Shown: positions 1 to 6,044 of the stretch, in pieces | How positions within the stretch are numbered: position 1 is the first letter of the stretch | How the letters are laid out: each line of letters begins with the position of its first letter | Assembly (NCBI GenBank): GCA_003520205.1 | Contig: DOVG01000107.1 | Coordinates: 1-6,484 of the forward strand | DNA from: Lachnospiraceae bacterium | GTDB taxonomy: Bacteria; Bacillota; Clostridia; Lachnospirales; Lachnospiraceae | Direction of reading: 5' to 3' | DNA length: 6,484 nt | Program-made: the position numbers and the translations under genes | The notes under the pieces: generated by a model | Seen by the model: the letters and a program-made list of their open reading frames with translations, nothing else | What the model was told of the DNA's origin: nothing | Databases searched by the model: none

Positions 1-953
1 ACTCCTGTAGCCATAAGCATACCGGTATCATCCCTGGCTTTCCTTCCTGCTCTAATACATTGTAACACTATTAGCAGTATAATTCCAATTATTATTACAC
101 TTCCGAAGAAACCAAATGTTTCTCCTACGGCTGAAAAAATAAAGTCTGTCTGCTGCTCAGATATAAGGTTTGTGTCACTGGTATTAGAACTGTCTTTTTC
201 TATAAGAAGTCCTTTACCGGTCAGCTGTCCGGAACCAATAGCCATGACAGAATTTTCCTGCTGCATTCTCTCATCATCATATTCTGAAGGATATATAAAT
301 GATAAGATACGCGTTACCTGATGCTCATACAGAAGCTTTTGATTCGGCGTCTGTATATACCATATAAAAACCGAGAAAAGAGGTATAGCTATAAGTAATA
401 CTGTTATAATGAACTTATAACTAAGACCTGATACATATATCATAGTTATCAAAACAGCTGTTATACAAAGAAGTGTAGACAGATCAGGCTGTTTAAATAT
501 AAGCGCAGCAGGTATGGCATAGAATATAACAAAGCCCATTATTCCATGAAATGTACTGACCTGTTTTTTTTCCATAAGGTCACTCAGATATACAGCCATG
601 AATATAATCATAAGTATCTTGGTAAGCTCTGAAGGCTGGAATCTTATACCTGCAACCTCAAACCATCTCTTGGCGTTATTAACATTTTTTCCCGCAACAA
701 GAACGGCCAGAAGAAGTACCGTACTAGCTATATAGAGTACCCCATAGAACTTTGCAATAAAGTGATAATCTATAAGAGAAAGAACTATCATGATAACAAC
801 AGCCAGAACAATTCCTATAGACTGCTTCATCGTATAACTGTCATTAACTTTATTGATGATAAGTGCTCCCGTGATCATAAGCGCTACAACGATGAATAAA
901 AGTATGAAATTGTAATACTTTAAATTATATCTCTTAAGTAATTTCTTAAGCAT
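1..953 (-). CDS. rodA: RodA, SEDS-family peptidoglycan glycosyltransferase (partial, C-terminus beyond left edge)
   Basis: Integral membrane SEDS polymerase that joins lipid II into glycan strands during cell elongation, working with a class B PBP. The frame is open from ATG at 951-953 to the left edge, giving about 317 residues of a family usually near 370-420, so the last membrane segments are missing. My translation shows family signatures in order: AKRWF (residues 94-98, with the conserved Trp97), FQPSELTK (105-112, with Glu109), KQPDL (154-158), AIGSGQLTGKG (238-248) and QTDFIFSAVGE (268-278). Asp270 in the last motif matches the invariant extracellular-loop Asp thought to be essential for polymerisation. 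Hydrophobic stretches near residues 15-33, 45-61, 72-88, 113-120, 138-153, 160-175, 180-197 and 276-300 fit the SEDS topology. The start follows the PBP2 stop by one base (TAA-A-ATG) and has its own AGGAG site. Adjacency to a PBP2 favours RodA over FtsW or SpoVE. Confidence 0.95.
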   Translation of the reverse strand, partial: MLKKLLKRYNLKYYNFILLFIVVALMITGALIINKVNDSYTMKQSIGIVLAVVIMIVLSLIDYHFIAKFYGVLYIASTVLLLAVLVAGKNVNNAKRWFEVAGIRFQPSELTKILMIIFMAVYLSDLMEKKQVSTFHGIMGFVIFYAIPAALIFKQPDLSTLLCITAVLITMIYVSGLSYKFIITVLLIAIPLFSVFIWYIQTPNQKLLYEHQVTRILSFIYPSEYDDERMQQENSVMAIGSGQLTGKGLLIEKDSSNTSDTNLISEQQTDFIFSAVGETFGFFGSVIIIGIILLIVLQCIRAGRKARDDTGMLMATG

Positions 954-954
954 T

Positions 955-3807
955 TTAATCTCCTACTTCACCATTATCCTCTGTGAAGGTTGCATCATTA
1001 AGTGCTTCTTTATCATACATATAGGCATATATAAAGCCTGTGAGATCCGCTGCATTGGCAGATGAATAACCGTTAGGAATAACCGTCGTAACAGATACCT
1101 CAGGTGCACTGTAAGGCGCATACGATATAAACAAAGCGTGAGAAGGTCTGTCCTCTCCCTCCTGAGCTGTACCTGTTTTACCGGCTACTTCAACATTTAT
1201 ACTGTTTAAAAGTTTATTCTTAGACAAGTCATCAGTTACAACAAGACGCATACCGGTATGAACTGAATCCCACAAGGAATCATCAATATTTACCTGCGAG
1301 GCTATAGTATGACTGGATGACCTGACTATATTACCTTCATAATCCGTTATCTTATTCATAAGAGACAGATTATAGCAGGTTCCACTGTTAGCAATAGTTG
1401 ATACATATCGTGACAGCTGAACAGGCGCAAAGTTATGCTTTGCCTGTCCGATGGCACTAAGAACAGCATCGTTATTAGAGAAGCTTGGCTCTATCTCTTC
1501 TATCTCGACACCCGACTTTGATGTAAGTCCGAACATAGCTCCATACTTTTTAAGTCTTGCAAGACCACGATCATCCTCATATTTATGATTTGCAATCGAA
1601 AGTCTGTAACCTACAGTAAAGAAGAAATAGTTACATGATACATCAAGAGCTGTAGGTATATCTATAGAACCATGTGTAAGACGACTGTCTCTATATATCC
1701 AGCACATAGGCTTGGTATATACTTCGTCAAACTGACCTTCATCAGTTATATATTCGTTAAGTCCGAGAACACCTTCTGATACACCGGCTATAGCAGATAT
1801 AGGTTTAAATGTAGAACCCGGAGCAAGTCTCATCATGGTAGCTCTGTTATACAGAGGATTTGTTCCATCTTCGAGAAGCTTATCATAGTAATCAGGATCA
1901 ACGGTATTAGTCAGATAGTTATTATCATAGCTTGGATAGCTGACCATTGCCCTTACTTCACCTGTATCTATATCTGTAACAATTACTGAACCTGAGCAAG
2001 GTGTAAGTCCAAGCATAGCAGGTGTTATATCTAGATTCTGTATCTTTGTGATCATGAATTCATATGGAGACATTCCTCCATTAACGAAAGCATCATACTC
2101 AACATCAGCATTTTTATCCAGAACCTTCTGATCATAAAGCAGATTAACTACAGTATGAGCAGATATCTCACCCTGGCGAATCATATTCATAATAACACGG
2201 TTATTAAAATTCACATCAGTTTTAAGATACTTGATAATATAATCAATAAGCATGTCATACATTTCGTCAGAATCATAATATCTTCCTGATTTCTCGATAG
2301 ATGAAATATCAATAGCCTTCTCTCTTATGAGGAAATGCAGGAAGTCCTGAAGAGATGTCTGGTCAGTTATATAATCAAGAAATTCTTCTGAATTATGACT
2401 AAATGCCGTTGAATCATATATTCCATTACTTGCAAGCATTTCACAGATATATTCGCAATAATCTCTATATTCAGAATCAAGATTCTTAAGCTCTACCGGA
2501 TTGTCAGTAAGAAGCGAATCAACAGTAGAAAGTGTAACGCTAAGTTTATCATTAAATTCTTTATATGTGGTTTTCTCAAGTTCTGTTGCATTTTCGCGAT
2601 TCATCTTATTAATCTTTATAAGATTATTTACAAAAAATGCAGAATATACATCAGTTATAGGGATTACTTTCTGAGTCGTTCCATCCGGAGAATAAGCGAC
2701 ATTTTCTATCTTGGACAGAAGAATCGAAGTAAGCTCCTTCTCAAGCATATCATAACAATACTTCTGAAGATCACTGTCTATAGTCAGATAAACATCATTA
2801 CCGGCTATTGATGCAGTATCCTTTGTTACCTCAAGAACCTTACCCAGATTATCTACATAAAGAGTCTGTTCACCATCAGTTCCATGAAGTTCTTTCTCGT
2901 ATACTCTTTCTATACCAAGCTTTCCAACAACATCATTACTATCGTACTTCTCTTCACCGATTTCATTATTAAAATAATCGATATCCTCCTGAGAAGCCTT
3001 TCCTACATAACCTATGATATGAGAAAAGTATTTTGCATCATTATATACACGACTTGAAGTTACCTGAATATCCATTCCAAGAAGGTTATCCTTATTCTCT
3101 GTTATAGCTGCTCTTGACTTATCTGATATGTCATGAGCCACTTCTACAGGAACATATTGCTGGTAACGGTTCAGCCATAGGTTATATCTACAGCATAGTA
3201 TCTTATAAGCTGTTTCTTCATCATACTCATTTCCTATTTCAAAAAGCTTCATGAGATACTTGGCACTTTGTTCTGCAGTTGCCTTTTCCTGTTCAGGCTT
3301 AAGATCATTTATAGTATCTACTGCATATACATCCTTAAGAAAGTATTTGAGAGTATCACCGTCTATGTTGTAATAATACTTTCCATCTCTGTATCTGATA
3401 TTCATCGTAGCATCGAGATCATCACCATTCTGTTTAAGAATATTCAGAGTATTATTTATAATTCTGTTTTTAAGCTTACTCTCGGACAGCCCCAGCTCCT
3501 TAGCCGTTTCGGGAAGTGCTGTACTGTTACCAAATGTAAGTGTATAGGATATATTATTATAAGCAAGCAGCTTACCGTTTACATCATATATATTTCCTCT
3601 GATAGAGCTTACAGTAAGAGTTTTCTCTGACTTTACTTCAAAGCTCTTGGTATATACCTCGCCCTGTTCTATCTGTATAGTAAAAAGCTTATTTATAAGA
3701 AGAATAAAAAGCACGATAAGAAGCAGAGTAACTGGAAATACTCTGCTCTTTACATAGTCTGATATAATTTCTTTTAAGGAAATGAATAAATCCTTAAATA
3801 GCCTCAT
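955..3807 (-). CDS. mrdA: PBP2-type class B penicillin-binding protein (elongasome D,D-transpeptidase), unusually long
   Basis: Membrane-anchored transpeptidase that cross-links peptidoglycan stem peptides outside the membrane and is the expected partner of the adjacent RodA. Numbering is from a possible GTG at 3811-3813 (952 residues); I prefer ATG at 3805-3807 (950 residues). A short cytoplasmic tail precedes one membrane segment (about 27-45). The pedestal domain begins at RGNIYDVNGK (72-81) and includes HIIGYVGK (265-272) and GKLGIERVYEKELHG (297-311). The transpeptidase domain carries all three active-site motifs: STFK with nucleophile Ser667, SCN at 726-728 and KTG at 879-881. It therefore looks catalytically intact. 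Typical PBP2s are about 600-700 residues; most of the excess is an insertion at about 361-605, and the pedestal also looks enlarged. The gene overlaps mreD by 14 bases. The symbol mrdA follows E. coli usage; pbpA/pbpH would be Bacillus equivalents. Confidence 0.93.
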   Translation of the reverse strand: MRLFKDLFISLKEIISDYVKSRVFPVTLLLIVLFILLINKLFTIQIEQGEVYTKSFEVKSEKTLTVSSIRGNIYDVNGKLLAYNNISYTLTFGNSTALPETAKELGLSESKLKNRIINNTLNILKQNGDDLDATMNIRYRDGKYYYNIDGDTLKYFLKDVYAVDTINDLKPEQEKATAEQSAKYLMKLFEIGNEYDEETAYKILCCRYNLWLNRYQQYVPVEVAHDISDKSRAAITENKDNLLGMDIQVTSSRVYNDAKYFSHIIGYVGKASQEDIDYFNNEIGEEKYDSNDVVGKLGIERVYEKELHGTDGEQTLYVDNLGKVLEVTKDTASIAGNDVYLTIDSDLQKYCYDMLEKELTSILLSKIENVAYSPDGTTQKVIPITDVYSAFFVNNLIKINKMNRENATELEKTTYKEFNDKLSVTLSTVDSLLTDNPVELKNLDSEYRDYCEYICEMLASNGIYDSTAFSHNSEEFLDYITDQTSLQDFLHFLIREKAIDISSIEKSGRYYDSDEMYDMLIDYIIKYLKTDVNFNNRVIMNMIRQGEISAHTVVNLLYDQKVLDKNADVEYDAFVNGGMSPYEFMITKIQNLDITPAMLGLTPCSGSVIVTDIDTGEVRAMVSYPSYDNNYLTNTVDPDYYDKLLEDGTNPLYNRATMMRLAPGSTFKPISAIAGVSEGVLGLNEYITDEGQFDEVYTKPMCWIYRDSRLTHGSIDIPTALDVSCNYFFFTVGYRLSIANHKYEDDRGLARLKKYGAMFGLTSKSGVEIEEIEPSFSNNDAVLSAIGQAKHNFAPVQLSRYVSTIANSGTCYNLSLMNKITDYEGNIVRSSSHTIASQVNIDDSLWDSVHTGMRLVVTDDLSKNKLLNSINVEVAGKTGTAQEGEDRPSHALFISYAPYSAPEVSVTTVIPNGYSSANAADLTGFIYAYMYDKEALNDATFTEDNGEVGD
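960..964 (-). promoter_or_regulatory. Ribosome binding site of rodA
   Basis: AGGAG on the minus strand, six bases upstream of the rodA ATG at 951-953. It lies inside the last codons of the PBP2 gene, whose stop is at 955-957. This supports the chosen rodA start and suggests that ribosomes finishing PBP2 can reinitiate on rodA. Confidence 0.8.
1999..2733 (-). other. Roughly 245-residue insertion in the PBP2 transpeptidase domain
   Basis: In ordinary class B PBPs the first helix of the transpeptidase domain (here LTIDSDLQKY, residues 343-352) is followed within about 20 residues by the strand pair reading like GAVV-D-TG-V-A-VS-PSYD. Here that strand begins only at GSVIVTDIDTGEVRAM (608-623). 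Residues of about 361-605 between them are extra. The segment is in frame, with the same AT-rich codon style as its surroundings. It is acidic and lysine-rich, appears mostly helical (for example 411-430, 447-461, 484-499 and 516-531), and has no membrane segment or motif I recognise. It would sit outside the membrane on the transpeptidase domain. The boundaries are estimated by eye. Confidence 0.7.
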
Positions 3808-4306
3808 TTTCACTTACCTTTTTCTTGAGTGATTTATTAATAAAAACATAAAGTCTGTATACAATTATTGTTGCAATTACAGTAAAAAGTATCTGCGGAA
3901 GAAAGACATTTACTATAAAAAATAGAAGGTTTGTCTTATTTCTGAGCAGAAAATAAAATATAAACTGCATGAAGCAGAACAAAAAGTCATCAATTATTAT
4001 AATAAAAACCGGCAGCATAATGTCCTCCATAAGGAATGCTTTATGGAAGGAGCCGTTGAAATAACCAATAATAAGGAATAAAAGCATATATGGTCCTATA
4101 AGTGTACCGAAAAATACATCATACAGAAGACCACAGAAAAGACCTGTAAGCATTCCTTCTCTACGTCCTCTCATGATACCAAAGGACATAGTAAGAATAA
4201 GCATCAGATTTGGAGCCATACCATTTATACTATGTATGGAAAGTAAGGTGCTTTGAAGCAGAAATGATATTATGATTAAAATAAATATCGTTAATATGCG
4301 TCGCAT
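3794..4306 (-). CDS. mreD: MreD, rod shape-determining membrane protein
   Basis: Small integral membrane component of the elongation machinery that acts with MreC and is thought to tune PBP2-RodA activity. The 170-residue length is normal for the family. The sequence is almost wholly hydrophobic with five or six likely membrane segments (about 4-23, 31-46, 51-67, 70-84, 96-121 and 126-156) and a short basic, Lys-rich tail. The family pattern PNLMLIL (32-38), then GRREGMLTGLFCGLLYD (47-63), GPYMLLFLIIGYFNG (71-85), is clear. Its ATG overlaps the mreC stop by one base (TAATG), and its 3' end overlaps the PBP2 start region. Position between mreC and a PBP2 confirms the assignment. Confidence 0.93.
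   Translation of the reverse strand: MRRILTIFILIIISFLLQSTLLSIHSINGMAPNLMLILTMSFGIMRGRREGMLTGLFCGLLYDVFFGTLIGPYMLLFLIIGYFNGSFHKAFLMEDIMLPVFIIIIDDFLFCFMQFIFYFLLRNKTNLLFFIVNVFLPQILFTVIATIIVYRLYVFINKSLKKKVSENEAI
3817..3820 (-). promoter_or_regulatory. Ribosome binding site deciding the PBP2 start
   Basis: AAGG, at the end of an A-rich run on the minus strand, lies nine bases upstream of ATG 3805-3807 but only three bases upstream of the in-frame GTG at 3811-3813. The codon just before the GTG is a TAA stop, so no earlier start exists. Spacing therefore favours the ATG. The site lies inside the end of mreD. Confidence 0.55.
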
Positions 4307-5190
4307 TAATAATTTACTTCCTGTTTACGATCGGTTATTACGAGAACATCCTTTATGTCATTAAAATTAACTGTAGGTACTATCTCTGCTGTCTGAGTAA
4401 GATTATTTGAATCATAAGATACACTTGATACATAGCCTATAGTCAGACCATACATGTATCTGTCAGAAACGCTTGATGATATAACCTTATCACCAACGCT
4501 AACAATTGAATTCTTGTCTATATCTGAAGCTATCAGATAGCCTTCCTTCATAGTCTGAAGTGAGCCCTTTACATTGCAGAGAACTCCTGCTGCACCTATC
4601 TCTCCGGTTACATTTGCTCTGTCATCTATAATGGCTCTTACTTTTGCATAATTATCATAGGATTCTACAACTATGCCAAGCAGACCATCATCCGAAAGCA
4701 CGTTACATCCCTCGTAGACTTTATTGTTTAGTCCTTTATTTATATAGAATTCGTTGAAGAAACCTGAGGAATCAACAGAGAAAACTCTTGCAGCTGTTTT
4801 ATTATAATCAGGATACAGTTCATCCAGATCATACAGATTACGCAGCTCCTGCAGTTCTGCCAGTTCCGCTTCTTTACGACTGATATCATTCTGGAGATTT
4901 GTCACATCAGTTTTAAGTTTTGCATTCTCTTTTTTAAGCTCTTTAACATCTCCGAAGACAATCATTTTCTTCTCTACGCTGTCTCCGATTTTATTAACAC
5001 CCTGCTGAAGTGGAGTTATATACTTTCCTATTGCTGATTTAACAGGCTTAGTCTGTTCAGGGAAGAATCCGGACAAAACAATAAGCGCTACACAGATAAC
5101 TGAAAGCGTAATAAGAAGATATTTTGGATCAACATCTTTTTTATAATTGAATTTGAATTTTGTGTTTTTGGTATTAAATTTAAATTTCAT
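4306..5190 (-). CDS. mreC: MreC, rod shape-determining protein
   Basis: Bitopic membrane protein whose extracytoplasmic part binds and activates PBP2 and forms oligomers along the lateral wall. Numbering is from an alternative GTG at 5200-5202 (298 residues). I place the start at ATG 5188-5190 (294 residues), because GGA lies seven bases before it and no Shine-Dalgarno-like sequence precedes the GTG. Visible parts are a short Lys/Phe-rich cytoplasmic tail with KFKFN occurring twice (6-10 and 15-19), one membrane segment (about 28-47), a charged coiled coil (about 84-122, heptad-like Leu and Lys/Glu), and the MreC beta-rich region (about 135-292). The latter contains GFFNEFYINKGLNN (147-160), DDGLLGIVVES (171-181), DDRANV (193-198) and VGDKVISS (236-243). 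Length is normal. It follows radC, where mreB would usually intervene, and abuts mreD. Confidence 0.93.
   Translation of the reverse strand: MKFKFNTKNTKFKFNYKKDVDPKYLLITLSVICVALIVLSGFFPEQTKPVKSAIGKYITPLQQGVNKIGDSVEKKMIVFGDVKELKKENAKLKTDVTNLQNDISRKEAELAELQELRNLYDLDELYPDYNKTAARVFSVDSSGFFNEFYINKGLNNKVYEGCNVLSDDGLLGIVVESYDNYAKVRAIIDDRANVTGEIGAAGVLCNVKGSLQTMKEGYLIASDIDKNSIVSVGDKVISSSVSDRYMYGLTIGYVSSVSYDSNNLTQTAEIVPTVNFNDIKDVLVITDRKQEVNY
4317..4322 (-). promoter_or_regulatory. Ribosome binding site of mreD
   Basis: AGGAAG on the minus strand, ten bases upstream of the mreD ATG (4304-4306) and inside the end of mreC. Together with the TAATG stop/start overlap it suggests coupled translation of mreC and mreD. 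Confidence 0.6.
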
Positions 5191-5201
5191 ATAATTTTCC
5201 A

Positions 5202-5912
5202 CTAAAAGTTATCAGGCTTTTGAATATATCCTTCTTCAGCAAGACTCACATATCTCTTATCACCAATGATTATATGATCAAGGAGCGGAATTCCCATTTT
5301 ATAAGATAACTCCAAGATCTGTCTGGTAAGAATAATATCCTGAGTACTTGGTGTAGGATCACCTGATGGATGATTATGAATCAGAATTATATTTGTTGCT
5401 TCATATCTGAGTGCTTCTTTGAACAGCTCTCTATTAGAAACAATACTTCGGTTTATGCTTCCTTCAGAGAGAAGTGACTTATGAAGCAGCCCATCTGAAC
5501 TTGATAGAAAAAGTGCATATACTCTTTCTTTTGTGAGGTACCTGACCTCTTCCATAAAATAATCGGCCACAGATTCCGGTGAATCAAATATTAGTTTTTC
5601 CTCTGCTTCAAGTGTAGAAATTCTCTTCGATACTTCAACCAAAGCAAGTAGTTGAGCGGCTTTTACATTACCAACTCCACTTATCCTGACAAGGTCAGTG
5701 TAGCTTTGATAGTTAAGTCCTCTAAGACCTTTAAACGCTTTTCCGCTATTAAGGATAAGCTGTGCGAGACTGATAACATTCATATCTCGCGTACCTGTTC
5801 TGAGTATACAAGCCAACAGCTCGGCATCAGATAAACTTTCAGCTCCATACTTAATTAGCTTTTCAACCGGTTTCTCATGTTCTGCCATATCGGCAATCAT
5901 CATATTTTTCAT
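5202..5912 (-). CDS. radC: RadC family JAMM/MPN domain protein
   Basis: Member of the RadC (B. subtilis YsxA) family. The name comes from an E. coli repair phenotype later attributed to another gene, and the true function is unsettled. At 236 residues it is full length. The N-terminal part holds a helix-hairpin-helix region (ISGVGNVKAAQLL, 77-89), often linked to DNA binding. The C-terminal JAMM domain has the metal-binding signature HNHPSGDPTPSTQD (179-192), with His179, His181 and Asp192 as presumed zinc ligands, then LLDHIIIG (210-217). The metal site therefore appears intact. The start at ATG 5910-5912 follows an AGGAGG site; ATGs at codons 4 and 5 are less well spaced. It is the first gene after the operon promoter, and its TAG stop (5202-5204) touches the mreC start region. 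In B. subtilis, radC likewise lies just before the mre genes. Confidence 0.93.
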   Translation of the reverse strand: MKNMMIADMAEHEKPVEKLIKYGAESLSDAELLACILRTGTRDMNVISLAQLILNSGKAFKGLRGLNYQSYTDLVRISGVGNVKAAQLLALVEVSKRISTLEAEEKLIFDSPESVADYFMEEVRYLTKERVYALFLSSSDGLLHKSLLSEGSINRSIVSNRELFKEALRYEATNIILIHNHPSGDPTPSTQDIILTRQILELSYKMGIPLLDHIIIGDKRYVSLAEEGYIQKPDNF

Positions 5913-5916
5913 ATAT

Positions 5917-5922
5917 CCTCCT
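5917..5922 (-). promoter_or_regulatory. Strong ribosome binding site of radC
   Basis: Full-consensus AGGAGG on the minus strand, four bases before the radC ATG at 5910-5912 (five if AGGAG is taken as the core). It is the strongest Shine-Dalgarno sequence in the window, as expected for the first gene of an operon. Confidence 0.8.
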
Positions 5923-5956
5923 GATTTTTTCCAAGACTCTTCGGAAGATATATTAT

Positions 5957-5981
5957 ATAACGTGATATTTTGTCACGTTAT
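5957..5981 (-). repeat. Perfect 9-bp inverted repeat in the radC operon leader
   Basis: Arms at 5957-5965 (ATAACGTGA on the plus strand) and 5973-5981 (TCACGTTAT) are exact reverse complements around a 7-base centre. The repeat begins about ten bases downstream of the predicted transcription start, so it could be a repressor operator or a leader RNA hairpin. No run of T follows it on either strand, which argues against an intrinsic terminator. I do not recognise it as the site of a named regulator. Confidence 0.65.
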
Positions 5982-5996
5982 GTAGACCAAATAATT

Positions 5997-6025
5997 ATTA
6001 TATCACAGCATACCATATGTGTCAA
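5997..6025 (-). promoter_or_regulatory. Consensus sigma-A promoter of the radC-mreCD-PBP2-rodA operon
   Basis: On the minus strand, the -35 box TTGACA (6020-6025) and -10 box TATAAT (5997-6002) match the sigma-70/sigma-A consensus at all twelve positions with the ideal 17-bp spacer. TGA just before the -10 box supplies an extended TGn element. Transcription should start near 5990, giving a leader of roughly 75-80 bases before radC. It begins only about 20 bases after the stop of the upstream gene. No other promoter was noticed before the downstream genes. Confidence 0.85.
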
Positions 6026-6044
6026 AAAATCGTAGTTTTATATT

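Noticed and set aside
3268..3630. 120-codon open frame on the plus strand
   Set aside because: It lies wholly antisense to the PBP2 pedestal region, has Ile/Tyr/Ser-rich low-information content, no recognisable domain and no evident ribosome site. It is a shadow of the AT-rich gene.
4026..4047. 7-bp inverted repeat TCCATAA/TTATGGA
   Set aside because: It is within mreD coding sequence, with an 8-base loop and no T-run; a repeat this short is expected by chance in AT-rich DNA.
5652..5834. 60-codon open frame on the plus strand
   Set aside because: It is antisense to the conserved helix-hairpin-helix part of radC, with no family resemblance or expression signal.
5938..5948. TCTTC-G-GAAGA palindrome in the radC leader
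   Set aside because: It has five-base arms and a one-base centre, too short for an RNA hairpin and matching no operator I know; it is probably chance.
5957..5981. Leader palindrome as an intrinsic terminator
   Set aside because: Neither strand has a T-run after the stem (ATAATATATC follows on the minus strand), and the stem is AT-rich, so it was kept as an operator or hairpin instead.
5970..5998. Possible plus-strand promoter (TTGTCA with an AT-rich -10) pointing rightward
   Set aside because: The -10 match is poor and there is no plus-strand gene downstream for it to serve.
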